Shown: piece after piece, positions 1-12,182 of the stretch | How the letters are laid out: each line of letters opens with the position of its first letter | How positions within the stretch are numbered: position 1 is the first letter of the stretch | DNA from: Trametes villosa | Taxonomy: Eukaryota > Basidiomycota > Agaricomycetes > Polyporales > Polyporaceae | Direction: 5' to 3' | Assembly: GCA_002964805.2 (NCBI GenBank) | Contig: PUDQ02000001.1 | Location: 7,030,001-7,094,000 of the forward strand | DNA length: 64,000 nt | The notes under the pieces: model-generated | The model's database searches: none | Seen by the model: only the letters and a program-made list of their open reading frames with translations | Told to the model about the DNA's origin: nothing | Position numbers and translations under genes: made by a program

Positions 1-1423
1 CGAATCCAGTGGTACCGGTACCTGCAATATGGGTAGTTGAGCAGTGGCCTACCATACCGTAGTATGTCGTACGCACCGAAAGCAGGTTTCGCCTGGTTGT
101 TGGCTCCGAATGCACCTCCACCACCGAACAATCCGCCTGTAGTGTTGTTCTGTTGGGCCTGAGGCTGACCAAATGCCCCGAAACCAGCAGGCTGCTGCGG
201 TTGTTGCTGAGGCTGCTGCTGAGGCTGATTGGTTTGACCAAAGGCTCCACCGCCACCGAAAAGGCCGCCCGTCGTATTCGTCGTACTCGGTGCTTGACCG
301 AAGGCACCAAAGCCAGTCGTAGCCGGTTGAGCAGTGGTACTAGTGTTGCCAAACCCGCCGAATGTCGTGCCGGTTGCAGCGGGGGCAGCAGGCTGCCCAA
401 ACAAACCACCCGCAGGTTGAGCAGGCTGCGCAGGAGCTCCGAACGTAGTTTGGCCGAATGCCCCCGCGGTTTTGCGCCCTTGCTGATAATCCTGGAATCG
501 CAGTTCCTACATGATATGTATATGATTAGCTGCAGAATCACAGTGCGACGTAGGCTGGACTTGCCTCGAAAGACGCTGAGCGGTACTGCGGCATGGCTGT
601 GATGCTCTGGTACTGCAGGGTAATTGTAGGGTTTATGTTATCCTTCTCGGTGAACGCGTTGAAGGGCGGATTCGAAGTCCCGGTGGTGACAGGGGCGCCA
701 CCATCTGTGGAAGCTGCGTAACAAGATTGAATATCTGCTACCTAACGAGAAGCGAGACTTAGGAACACTTACTGGGGGTGGCGCCAAATCCAGTCGCAGG
801 TTTGTTTGCTCCAAACAGCCCGCCGTTGTTACCGAACGCGCCCGTACTTGTGGAGGGCTGTGAACCAAAGAGACCTGTCCCGGTGCTCGTTCCTGCTGCA
901 GCTGTGTTCGTCCCGAATGCTCCACCGCCACCACCGAACGCTGGCGTTGGTGTTGCCGTCGTGCTTCCGAAGGTAGTGGCCCCTCCCCCTCCGAACGCGC
1001 CAAACCCTGTGGTGGCCGGCTTCGGTTGCCCAAACAGACCCCCGCCCGTGTTCGCCGTGTTCGTGGCACCGAAGGCGCCTACAATCACTTTCGTAAGTAC
1101 GGGGTACACGGATTGCGAGGAGGAAACACGTACCGAAACCCGTGCCAGTCGCGCCAGTGTTCGTTCCCCCACCCAGATTTCCAAACATCGGGTTAGCCTG
1201 CGGCTGCTGAGGTTGCTGTGGTTGTTGTGGTTGACCGAACGCGCCTCCAGAGCCGAACGCTGCGGGACAAGGACTGACAGTTTAAAAGGCCGCGTGAAAC
1301 GAGTCGTGATAATAAAGCGTGCTTACCGCTGGTTCCGCCAAAGCCAGACGGCTGCCCGAACGCGCTTGGCTGCTGTTGGTTCTGTTGGTTCTGCTGGGGG
1401 TTCGCCCACGACGAGCCGAACAT
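1..1423 (-). CDS. NUP98: NUP98-type FG nucleoporin, N-terminal part (cut by left edge)
   Basis: A GLFG/FG-repeat nucleoporin of the central channel of the nuclear pore; its repeats bind transport receptors. Exons read as 1423-1327, 1259-1134, 1078-774, 713-565, 506-77 and 21-1. The product starts MFGSSWANPQQNQQ and is packed with GLFG, GFGAF and TTFG repeats separated by Gln-, Asn-, Thr- and Gly-rich spacers. Between repeat blocks lies a GLEBS-like motif (FTEKDNINPTITLQ, then SFEELRFQDYQQG), which in NUP98/Nup116 binds Gle2/Rae1; this identifies the family. The GLEBS is interrupted by a 58-nt intron (564-507) with a GC donor (GCAAGT). The C-terminal autoproteolytic domain, and any NUP96 part, would lie left of the window. 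Divergent from the Pol I subunit gene. Confidence 0.88.
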
Positions 1424-1669
1424 TCTGGAGGGCGGGGGTCGTCAAAGAGGGGGAGGTCGTCGTGGTCGTCGCGAGCGGTGGGCGTCGTTCTACTGCACCG
1501 TCGATGATTGTGCGTGCCGCATGTTCAGGCGGAGCCCCAAACGCGCTCGCGTTCGATCCGCGCGTCCGGGCCGGGCGCCTGATTTTTTGTGAGAAGCGCC
1601 CAGCTGCTGCAAACCTCTGTCGAGTTTCCCGGCCTCGGTCTGCTCGCCGTCCCCCTCGCTTTGCTCGCC
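1424..1669. promoter_or_regulatory. Divergent promoter, NUP98 / RPA2
   Basis: These 246 bases separate the start codons of the nucleoporin (minus) and the Pol I subunit (plus), so both core promoters and leaders must fit here. No clear TATA box is visible. The open frames crossing it are not conserved-looking. Confidence 0.5.
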
Positions 1670-4600
1670 ATGCCCGACGGCTCCTCGCGTTCGCCACCGC
1701 GCGTTAAGAGCACATTTGACACGCTTTCGCGCGAGAAGAAATTCAAGAACCCGCCGGAGAAGGAGGCCGTCGTTCCGATCCTCAATGAGTTCGTGACCCC
1801 GCACCTCGAGTCCTTCAATGCACTCTTCGACGACTCCGGACTGCCTTCAGGAGACGGAGACGGACGTGGGCTTCTACACTTGGGCATTGAAGAGATTGGG
1901 AAACGCGTCGTGTTTGACGGACGGGGGGACCTTGGCTCCGAGAGTGGGCAGCGAGGATGGGGCAACCGCTTGTCCAGTAAGCCCGCAACCGAAGCTAGCA
2001 ATTACCCGGGGAAAGCTAACAATCCTCAAGTGTGGTACGAGCAGGTTACAGTGTCCAAACCTATGGTTTCCGAGCGCGACACTCAGGCAAAGGAGAGGAG
2101 AGTATATCCCGCCGAGGTTAGTGCATGCAGGAGTCTGGACATACATGTGCGGAATAGACTAACATTGGCGACCCCACTACTTCCAGGCTCGTGAACGTTT
2201 GACTTCGTATCGCGGGCGTATGATGGTGAAGATATGTTGGCAAGTTAACGACGGACCGGTAGAAGTCGAAATGCGGGATTGCGGCCTGCTCCCTATCATG
2301 GTCCGGGTACGTTTCGACGGTGCACTGCGGATATACTACGAATCCTGATGTTTCTATACCCACACAGTCAGCCCGGTGTAACCTCCGCGACATGTCCTCG
2401 GGGGAGCTCGTCCGACACCACGAAGAGCCAGAAGAGTTCGGCGGATACTTCGTCATTAACGGCAACGAACGTCTCATCCGGTACCTCATCCTCCCCCGAC
2501 GTCACCATGTTATCTCGCTTGTCCGGCCATCATTCGTCAACCGAGGGCCCTCCTACACTCCCTATGCTGTCCAGATACGCTGCGTGCGCCCTGACCAGAC
2601 GAGCGCGACAAACACCCTCCATTACCTCTCGAACGGTAGCGCAATGTTCCGGTTCAGTTGGCGCAAGCAGGAGTATGTCATCCCCATCATGCTCATCCTC
2701 AAGGCTCTCGTCTCCGCTTCGGACAAAGAGATCTTCGAGGGTGTCATGATGCAGGATTACGAAGATACTTTCTTGTCGGACCGCGTCGAGCTACTCTTGC
2801 GTAGCTTCAAGATGTACCACCTCTACACTGGCGACCAATGCTTGCAATATCTTGGCGACAAGTTCCGGGTAGTGGTCAACATGCCTGACGACTGGACAAA
2901 CCAAGCCATTGGCGTATGGCTGATCAACAAGGTCGTCCTCGTTCACCTGCAGAACGCCAGGGATAAGTTCCGCATGCTACTGTACGTCATGCCGCATCTT
3001 CATCTCGCCTACGCTCTTACACTCTCACAGATTCATGCTGAGGAAACTCTATGCTCTGGTCTCGAAGTCATGTAGTGTCGACAACCCTGATTCGCCCCAA
3101 CACCAAGAGGTCCTACTTCCCGGCACTTTGTACGGCATGATCATCAAGGAACGCTTAGAGGAGGCGTTGAACGGCTTCCGCGAGGGAATCGCTCTGGATG
3201 TCCGGAATAGCAACCCTGCGGTGGACTTCTACGATAGTAAGGATATTCCGACCTTCGCCGTTATTTAGGCAGCGGCTAACAACGCCCAGAACGCTACATC
3301 AAGAAGGTTCTGCAGCGGACAAGTTACGACATCGGTGCCAAGATGTCGAACTTCCTCGCGACAGGCAACCTCGTCTCGCCCACTGGACTCGATCTGCAGC
3401 AGGCGTCCGGCTTCACTATCGTCGCTGAGAAGCTGAACTGGATGCGATACATCAGTCACTTCCGGTCCATCCATCGAGGTGCCTTCTTCGCCGAACTGAA
3501 AACCACCACTGTTCGTAAACTACTACCCGAGGCATGGGGTGAGTGAAGTGCTGTATGTCCCCCTGCTACGCTTTCTGACGTACACGATATACAGGTTTCC
3601 TCTGTCCCGTGCACACCCCCGATGGTTCCCCCTGCGGTCTCCTCAACCATTTATCCCGTACATGCCGCATCGTCACCGCCCCCCTCGCCGTATCACACAT
3701 TCCCGCTCTCCTCGCTGCTCATGGCATGACACAAGCCTTCACGCCGTCGGTCGACGGTCGACGTAATCTCTGCGTCCAGCTCGATGGCCGACTGATTGGT
3801 TGGGCTCCCGCTGCAGTTTGCCGACAACTCGCTACGAGCCTGCGGATATGGAAAACCGAGGGCAAGCACAACGTCCCACTCGACCTCGAGATCGGATACG
3901 TTCCGGTTTCGAAGGGCGGGCAGTACCCTGGTCTGTATCTCTTCGCGTCGCGTTCGCGCATGATGCGGCCGGTCAAGTACGTCGCCAACGGGAAGGACGA
4001 CCAGGTTGGGTCGTTCGAGCAGGTGTATATGGACATTGCCTGCACGCCCGCGGAGATCGAGGATGGCGTCTCGAGTCACGTAGAGCATTCTCCTACGAAC
4101 TTCCTCTCCATCCTGGCCAACCTCACCCCCTTCTCCGACTTCAACCAGGTGCGCACGTCTCAATCTATCTGTCACAGCATCAAGCTAATGATTGTTTCTC
4201 CAGAGCCCCCGTAACATTTACCAGTGTCAGGTATGCCGTGCGCCGGTGGCTGGCCGACCGCTCTACTCACATACAGCGCACAGATGGGTAAACAGACGAT
4301 GGGTACCCCCGCAACCGCCCTGCAGCACCGAACCGACAACAAGTTGTACCGTCTACAGACCGGTCAGACGCCCATCGTGCGCCCTGTACTGCACAACACA
4401 TACGGCATGGACTCCTTCCCCAACGGCACGAACGCCATCGTCGCCGTCATCTCCTACACCGGCTACGACATGGAGGACGCCATGATCTTGAACAAGTCCG
4501 CGCACGAACGCGGGTTTGGATACGGCACCGTGTACAAGTCGTACACCGTCGACTTGCAGGAACTGACCGGCTCACGGCGCGTCGCATCGGTGCCCACCCT

Positions 4601-5973
4601 CCACTTCGGCTTCGGGCCTGAGATCCGTACAGAAGGCGACAAGGCGCATCCGGCATGTCAACACATCGACTCCGATGGCTTGCCATGCGTCGGAGCGAGG
4701 CTCAACCCGGGCGATCCCATCGCTGCGTACGTCGACGACACGACAGGTCGCACCAAGTTCGCGAAGTACAAGGGTGATGAAGTCGCATATGTCGACACCG
4801 TGCGCCTGATCGGTACGTCCCGGAGGCTGAGCTACATGGTTTACGGTCCCTCACGCTGTCACTGCAGGCAGCGACGCTGGTGATCAGGAGCTGCAGAAGA
4901 TCAACATGACGCTGCGCATCACCCGTGCACCAGTGATTGGTGACAAGTTCTCGTCGCGGCACGGTCAGAAGGGTGTCTGCTCCCAGAAGTGGCCCGCGAT
5001 CGACATGCCGTTCTCGGAGAGCGGTATGCAGCCCGACGTCATCATCAACCCGCACGCCTTCCCGTCTCGTATGACCATCGGCATGTTGGTCGAGAGTATG
5101 GCTGGTAAGGCTGGCGCTATGCACGGCCTCGCTCAAGACGCGACGCCATTCCAGTGAGTGCCGAGTGCATCCTCCGCGTCGCTCGTATCTCACGCTCTTG
5201 ACAGGTTCACAGAGGAAGATACCGCCATCGAGTACTTCGGCGAGCAGCTGCAGGCTGCGGGCTACAACTACTATGGCAATGAGCCCATGTACTCCGGGAT
5301 CACCGGCCAAGAGTTCGCAGCGGACATCTACATCGGCGTCGTCTACTACCAGCGCCTGCGCCACATGGTGCTCGACAAGTTCCAGGTCCGGACGACAGGC
5401 CCTGTGGATCCTGTGACGCGCCAGCCCGTAAAGGTGAGCTCGTTCCGCTTCTCCGCAGACAGGATCGCGCCTCACGATCCCTCCTTCGCGCAGGGCCGCA
5501 AACGCGCGGGTGGTATCCGTTTCGGAGAGATGGAGCGGGACGCGCTCATCGCCCACGGCACCGCGTTCCTCCTCCAGGACCGGCTCATGAACTGCTCGGA
5601 CTACTCCACCGCATGGGTGTGCAGGACGTGCGGCAGCCTCATCTCGCTCGGGTACGACGACGTCTCTCTCGGCGAGATGGTCATCGGCGCGAACGGCTCG
5701 CTCAAGCCCACCGGCCCCGGTGGCGAGTACTGCAGGGCGTGCCGCGCCGCCGCGGAGGAAGAGGAGACGCGGCAGCGGCAGGCGCTGGCCAACGGGCATG
5801 CGCGCCCTGCGAACGGGCGTGCGGACGTGCGCGTCGCGATCAGCTCGCAGAACGTGCTCGGGCCCGCGTCGAAGGGCGGCGACATGGACATCATCGCGGT
5901 GCCCTACGTCTTCCGGTACCTGTGCGCGGAGCTGGCGTCGATGGGCATCAAGGTCTCGCTGGAGGTCCAATAG
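1670..5973 (+). CDS. RPA2: DNA-directed RNA polymerase I, second-largest subunit (RPA2/Rpa135)
   Basis: Beta-like catalytic subunit of RNA polymerase I, which makes the large rRNA precursor in the nucleolus. Twelve exons (1670-1976, 2031-2116, 2187-2306, 2368-2981, 3031-3236, 3290-3538, 3595-4148, 4204-4230, 4284-4812, 4868-5153, 5205-5433, 5494-5973) join in frame to 1228 residues, normal for the family. Seen: [12 protein letters not shown] in the lobe; [14 protein letters not shown] in the fork; [49 protein letters not shown] (hybrid-binding region); and near the C-terminus a CRTCG...CRAC zinc-binding pair. The Pol I rather than Pol II/III call rests on the [14 protein letters not shown] segment and the short N-terminus. 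Exon 8 is only 27 nt; the 60-nt intron 5434-5493 keeps the frame open if retained. Confidence 0.95.
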
Positions 5974-6545
5974 TGATCGGTTCGGGCGTCGATGCTGCTT
6001 GTTGTGTTCTTGCTTTCGCTATCCGCATTGACCGCTGTATCATACTCGCGCTTGCGCCCTTCGTGGGCGCACAAAAAGTACATGTCGAGTCGCAATACAT
6101 ATCCTAATACAGCCAAAAGCCCCACGAACGTTGATGCTCACTACTCACAACCTGGTGCTACTCCAGCCGCAGTCATGTCAGGCCAGGGAACGGTAGAGTG
6201 TGAGGCGATTACATTATCTTGTCGTATGGACAGAAGGAACGAGACGTGCGAAAGGGGCGACAGAACTACGATGAGTGAATAACGAGAGGGGGAAGCCGCA
6301 TAGGGGTGGGGGAAGGGTGCATACCAGACGCCCAAAACAGGTATGTAACACGAATAGACAGGGTGATATATGTAGCGGGGTGGTGGAACAGCGGAGCCAG
6401 GGGTAACTGGGAGAAAGAGGGAGGGGGAGGAAGGGGTAGCCAGACACAGAACACAACAGCCCGAACGCGCTACGTACTGGTATCCAACCCGAGGCCGGTG
6501 AGGTATATACGGTATAAGCTTACGATGTGCGGGTCGACGCTCACT
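5974..6545. other. Convergent 3' intergenic region
   Basis: 572 bases between the stops of the Pol I subunit (plus) and the histone-fold-like protein (minus). The stretch at about 6230-6460 is purine-rich on the plus strand. No gene or repeat seen; it presumably holds both 3' UTRs. Confidence 0.5.
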
Positions 6546-9500
6546 CTAGGGAGCATCGCGGGCACGAAAGGACGGCCGTCCATCGAGAGCGACAGCCGCC
6601 CCGGGAGCGGCAAGGGGAGTGGAAGGGGAAGAGAGGCCGGCAGGCTCAGGCTCGGCCGCGGGCTCCCCGCGTTCGTCATCCCCCACCTGCAAACTCGCGT
6701 CAAATCTCCCCGCGCCGCCGCCCAAGAACAGTGCCACTAACCCGCGCTCGATCTCGTCGTCGCCCTGCGTCGCGCGCGTAAGTGCCTCCTCGAGCGACAC
6801 CACGGGCGACTGCGGCGCCTCTGCACCCGCGGGCGTCTTTGGGGCGAGCCCGTTCTTCGCCAGGAACATATCGACCAGCAGGCGGCACTCGTCCGCGTTC
6901 GTGGCTGCGCCCATAAGACGGCGCAGGTCGTCCACGTCCGTGGAGGGTATAGCGGGCGGAGCAGGGGCAGCAGGTGGGAGCGACTCCGAAGGCGTGACGG
7001 GGCTGCGCGACGCTGAACGGGAGGCATATCCACTCTCGGCCTTCGCATGGCTGCGAGGGGATTTGCGATCGGCGACGGAAGGAGATGTGATGCTGTGGGG
7101 ATGCAGCGAGGACTCGGAGGTGTCGATCTTCACCGGGTGGCCGTTAAGCGCGACCGGCTTCCTGATAGCAGTCGACGACGTGGTCGAGGCGCCGTCTGGA
7201 TCCCTCGCGCTGTTGCGATGTCCGTTCGCGTGCATGCTAACGGGTGACCTGCCGTCATCATACGCAACAGAGCTGGAGGGGGAGACGGCGGAATCCTCGA
7301 ACGTGGGAACAGCCTTGCGGGTAGTACGCCGCGTGAGGCTGGACGACTGGGACAGCGACACGTCCTCTCGCGAGGTATGCGAGGAAGAGGTGGTGGAAGG
7401 AGGCTCCGCGAGGATGGATGCCGCGGTCTGTAGTACCGGACGGGGCGGGGGTGTCGCGACAATGACGTTGGGGTAGTACTGTGCTTGCGCCACGTCGGGG
7501 ATGGACCGCTTGGACGCGAGCGACGAGGGCTTGTACGACGGTGGAGGGGAGGTCATGCCGACACGCCCGGACGCCTTGCGCGATAGGCTGCGCGGCTCCT
7601 CTGGAATACTCCCGTTCAGGCTCTCCTTCGACCCGCCGAGCGTGAGGCGCGACATCATGCGCTGAAGCCGCCCCGAGCGCGTCTTCGACGACTCGAACGA
7701 TATTACGCTCGCGTTGTTCATGCTCGGGTTGTACGCTGGCTCCTCCGGCGGCCCCGCCTCGAGGAACGCGATAAGGTCTTGCGCTGCCCTGGAGACATGT
7801 GGTGTGCGGGGGGACGAGGGGGGTACGGGGTTCGGGTCGCGGCGAGGGGAAACGAGACTCGCCTCACGGCGGGGTGTAGTGGGGGTACGCACGGGTGTGG
7901 GCAGGGCCGCAGGCGGAGAAGGCTGCGGTTCGTCCGCCTCCTCACCGAGCGCCTCGTCGTTGTCCGACTCGTTCATGATATCGTCCAGGTCCATCGACTC
8001 CCTGTTCCGCCCAATCTTCCGCGTCCGCTTGGCGACCCCCTGCCCCAGCGGCGGCGGCATCGCGTTCTGCGAGCCCGTCCGCACCGCGGGCTTCGCACCA
8101 GGTTTTCGGGAGATTCCGTCTTCATGGCGCGGGTGCGGCACGTTCGAGATGGAGATGGAGCGCAGGCGCTGTTCGGCGGCCCGTACCATCATGGGGCTGG
8201 GCTGGGCGGTGAACGACGTGTTGCGCATCCGGGGCGAGGCGGCGTTGGACTGGAAGGCGGGGGCGGCGGAAGAGCCGTGGTTCGAGCTGCCCACCTCCTC
8301 CTCGTCCTCGATGATGGAGTCCACGTGGCGGAGAGGTGGCCGGCCGTTCACTGCACCTCGTTTAGAATCTCCCGCCGTCGCGCCACCACTCGAAGCCTTT
8401 TCTGGATCCTGCCCCGCCCTCCGGTTCACGCGCTCCGTCCGCTCCTGCTTGTATACCTATCAGCCGCGCCGGCGGGGGCGCAGCATTAGCAGGTGTCCGG
8501 CTAGAGGCGCCCGATCACGCACCTCCATGCTCTTGAGACGATCGGGGGTGAGAGAGACCTTCATGGTGGCGCCAGAGCGCATGAGCTCGTCGAACTCCTG
8601 CTGGAGCTCCTCGTCCTCCTGCCGGGGACGTCGTCAACGGGGAACAAGGGGAACAGCGGTGGGGGAAAAGCTCGCCTCGAACTCTGCGAACTCGCGGTTG
8701 ATCCCAATTTCGCTCTGTGATCGCGCTAAAGGCCCGGCAAGCGCCGGCTCCGGGCGGTCGCGATCGCTAAGACTCCGGCTATGGAAAATCTTCGCGGCTT
8801 TGACTTTCTCCATCGACGTCCGCCGCGACTCGACCATCGTCGGCGCGTTCGACTTTGTCGAGTCCGTCGACATGCGCGCCTTCGACGGCGTCGGCGACGA
8901 GGTCGACGTGCGCGACATGGCCATCGCCTTGTCGGTGCTTCTAGAAAACGACTTGCTTCTGCGTGGACGCTGGGCCTTGGAAAGGGACTCGATTTGTTCG
9001 TATGCTGTTGGAACGCGTGGTCAGTTTCTGATGCCGCGCATTACGCGACAGCCAGGTCGACCCTCGACCTGGGTCGACAGCGAGGGTGCGCACCTTTCAT
9101 CGACTTCAGCGTCCCAAACAGCGCGTCGTCCTCCCCGAGTGCAGTGAACAGGTCTTGGATAGTGGCGACGGTGCGGCCGCTGTCCCGCGCTGCGACGCGA
9201 CTCACGTTTGATAGTACGTGTCTGTGCAAGCGTTAGGGCTGCCAGCTCAGCACGGGGAGAGGACAAGGGGCACGTACTCGCATATAGCCCTGTGTGAGGT
9301 CGGAGCGGCGAGGTCAGCTTCGCGAAGCGGGGTGTATGTAACGAGATGAGTGGAAATGAAAGCGGCCCCGGATTTCCGACTGCTACCACCATGCTCTTCA
9401 AGCGGAACCCAGGGCGATAAACCTCGACTACCTTACCCTCCTGCGGACGGGTACTGCATGTATGCGGAAGTCTGAGCTGCCAAAGACACCAGAGTTCCAC

Positions 9501-10272
9501 CATCTCGCGGGCGCAGGCCTTCACACCTCAACAGATAAGAGGGTCAAGCGCAGCTACCGAGAACGCCTCCAATTCCACATTTCCGGATGGCCACCAAGAG
9601 CGGGGGTAAGAGGGAAAGCACGTACTCCAATATAGCCGTGAGATACAGCGCTGCCGGGGCCAGTAGGGACGGGTTGGGCGGAGATGAGGAGCCAGCGGCC
9701 TCCATCCGCTGCTGGAGGCGTCTCTCCGCTTCCGCATCTTCGTCGGAGTCGTTCATGGTCGAGTACGCTTCGCACTTGAGACGGAGCAGCTGGTGCGGCG
9801 CGGCGGCGGTGTAAGTATGACAACGGAAGCGTTCGCGAGAAGCTCTGCGGCGCACCTCGAAGGACCACTGCAGGTCGAACTGCGAGCCGTCTGCATTGCG
9901 CGAGGACGGCGAGCGGGCGGACGTCGTGCGCTCCCAGTACGCCTTCAGCTCGACCTCCGCCTCCAAGAGTGCCTCCTTCCCGAGGTGGGTAGGCAGGACC
10001 TTCAGCAGCGCCGCTTTCAACTTGTCCGTTGCGAGGGAGCGCGAGAGGCTTAGGATGCTGTAGAGGAACTCGTCGAGGAGGACGTTGATAGACTGGAGGG
10101 CATCTAGCTTGAGCTTGATGGGACGGACATCGGAGAGGATGACCTCGGCGGAACGGGCGGAGATGTAGCCCGGGCTCGGAAGAGACTGCATAGTGTGCTG
10201 GCCGGCGACGTGGGCGTCGGGAGCAGCGAGAGCGTAGTGGTAAGCAGACGGCGGGTGAGGAGGTGAGGGCAT
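6546..10272 (-). CDS. Large disordered protein with a histone-fold-like segment
   Basis: Conserved fungal protein of unknown function, about 1014 residues. Exons: 10272-9856, 9789-9626, 9289-9278, 9221-9094, 9004-8676, 8618-8523, 8444-6546. The N-terminal ~280 residues look folded: a helical block (AEVILSDVRPIKLK ... KEALLEAEVELKAY), then LAPAALYLTAILEAICEHVL with SRVAARDSGRTVATIQDLF, which resembles the central and last helices of an H2A-like histone fold. The remaining ~730 residues are Ser/Pro/Arg-rich and look disordered, suggesting a chromatin or scaffold role, but that is inference. The 12-nt exon is needed to restore LEAICEH. Two joints are less sure: a 66-nt in-frame intron at 9855-9790, and a 57-nt intron at 8675-8619 that must use a GC donor because the unspliced frame has a TGA. 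Confidence 0.7.
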
Positions 10273-10630
10273 CTACAAGATGAAGAGGGACATGGCGCGG
10301 CGGGGGTGATGGAAGGAGTGGACTGCGCGAGCTGAGGCGGAGTCGCGGGCGCGAAGGAGATGGGAGAGCACCGTGCGCCGGGCTGTGGCCGTCGCAAGTC
10401 GCAACCAGAAGAGCGGTTCGGTTGATGTCTTCGCCTCAACCACGGGCCCTCAAATCCCTCTACAAAGTTTATCATCACCAGAAACAGCCCAGAAACAGAT
10501 CGTATCAAACACACGCGCACGCCTGATCGTTCCAAGCCAACGGCACTAGTATATACATAGCCGAGTGCATACACCAATTACCAACCCTTGCCTGTATCTA
10601 CACTGTCGACAGTATCCAAGAACGCGATCC
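10273..10630. other. Intergenic region
   Basis: 358 bases between the start of the histone-fold-like gene and the stop of the zinc-finger gene, both on the minus strand. It must hold the promoter of the former and the 3' UTR of the latter. No motif stands out. Confidence 0.4.
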
Positions 10631-12161
10631 TCATACGAGCCCCCCGGGCGGCGGCCAAATAGGCCACGGAATATGTTGTTGCATCTGCGACCCGGGGCTC
10701 TGCATTGCGCGATCGGGCGACGCCGACCCGCCGTCTTCGCGTTTGACCGCGACCGGGGGGTTTGGGTTACCAGGCCCAGGGACAGGGGTCGCGGGCGCAC
10801 CGATGGCCACATTCGATCGCCTGGGAAGCTTCAGCTTCAGCTTGAGCGTGTCCCCGCCGCCGGCATCTTCGCGCCCTTCCCCCGCCCGCCCTGCGCCCTC
10901 TTTGACCGGCCCATCACTGACGTCGTCCGCCAGCTGATCCACTTCGCTGTCGTCCACGCCACCGCCATCACCGCCAGACGTGCGCGCATCCGTTTGGGGC
11001 GCCGCGCTCGACCCCGCCTCCGGGCGGGAGCTCGCGTCTTTGTCGGCGCCCCCGTCGGCGTCGCGACCTTCTCGCTCCAGGTGTTCTGGGCCGCCACTAG
11101 CACCAGCGTCCGCGCGCGTGCGTGCCTCCGCTTTCTGATCGTCTTCGGCCGGCCAGAGCACGAGACCCTTGTCGACGAGCTCCGTGACCTCCTGCGAGGG
11201 GATGTCCGCGCATCGCAGACCTGGGCGGCGCGCCGCGTCGTAGCCGTCAGCGAACGTGAGGTACTCGTCGTCCATCCACCGCTGGATCTGCGCGAGCGCC
11301 GCCTCTGGGGTGACACCCGCCAGTTCTGCCGCCGCGACCTTCTCAGCAAGACGGCGCGAGCCACGCGGGGGAAGGGCGGCATTGGAGCGCCCACCGCTGT
11401 ACTTGAACGCGGTGATATTCTCAAGCACCTGGGAATCGCCAATGTGAGCTCTCGAGCCGCCGGCAGAGCAGGGAGAATTGCGGGGCGCAATTCAGATGGA
11501 GATTGACCTTTGGTCCAAGCCACTGATGCCGCTCCTTCGAGATGGGGTGTCGTGAGACCCGCCGCGGGACGGACATGTACGCAGGCAGCGCATCAGGCAA
11601 CGGCGACAGCGCCTGGCGATTCGCCGCAGGCGCGAACGGCGCTGTGCTTGCGCGAAGCGTCCCGTTGCGGTGCCGGCTCGACTTGTGGTGAGCTAGCAGC
11701 GCTTCCGGAGTGTTGAACGTCTTCTCGCAGCCTGTGCTCATCCTTCCATCAGCCCTTATCTGAATAACAGCGCGACTACTGCTCACCGTCGTATGTGCAC
11801 GGCAACGGTGCTTTGGCATGTTTCCGAAGGTGTAGAGCGAGCTTGGTCTTATCGGCGAATTTGAGTGTGCAGCCTTGCCACTGACAGCCATACGTGCCCT
11901 ACAGACCGGTTCCCGTGAGTCCTTGGACCATTGAGGGACGATCACAGCGGAGGCAATAGAGTGTGGGTGACGCGAAGCACGTACCCACTCCACGTGCTCG
12001 GATGCATGCTGCGCGGCGTGCCCCTGTAGCCTCGACATCGAATTCAGTACGGCGCCACACGCAGCCCAGAGGCACGGTGACTCGCGCATCCGGTCATACG
12101 CGAGCTGCACCACTTCCTGCATCTCTTCCTCTGTCCACAGTTTCGTCAGTTTCGCAGGCAT
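10631..12161 (-). CDS. C2H2 zinc-finger protein
   Basis: Likely nuclear nucleic-acid-binding protein of 436 residues. Exons: 12161-11985, 11898-11787, 11731-11508, 11428-10631; all phases agree. Three Cys2His2 units follow each other: CLWAACGAVL...HAAQHASEH (about residues 30-56), CQWQGCTLKF...LHLRKH (about 64-85) and CTYDGCEKTF...HHKSSRH (about 91-115). Behind them is a folded-looking region (about 170-270) containing ENITAFKYSGGRSNAALPPR and a Trp-rich stretch ending in KGLVLWP, then an acidic/Ser-rich region and a Pro-rich tail. Fingers with CxWxxC spacing suggest a transcription or chromatin factor; no ortholog name can be given. Its ATG is only 21 bp past the stop of the upstream gene on the same strand, so its promoter or leader probably lies within that gene. 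Confidence 0.75.
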
Positions 12162-12182
12162 GGTTCAACGCCGTCATTCCAG

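Noticed and set aside
4702..5970. 422-residue open frame on the minus strand
   Set aside because: Antisense to RPA2 exons whose plus-strand reading carries polymerase motifs; the Arg/Asp/His-rich product is a GC-rich shadow.
7714..9147. 477-residue open frame on the plus strand
   Set aside because: Antisense to the histone-fold-like gene, whose minus-strand exons splice coherently.
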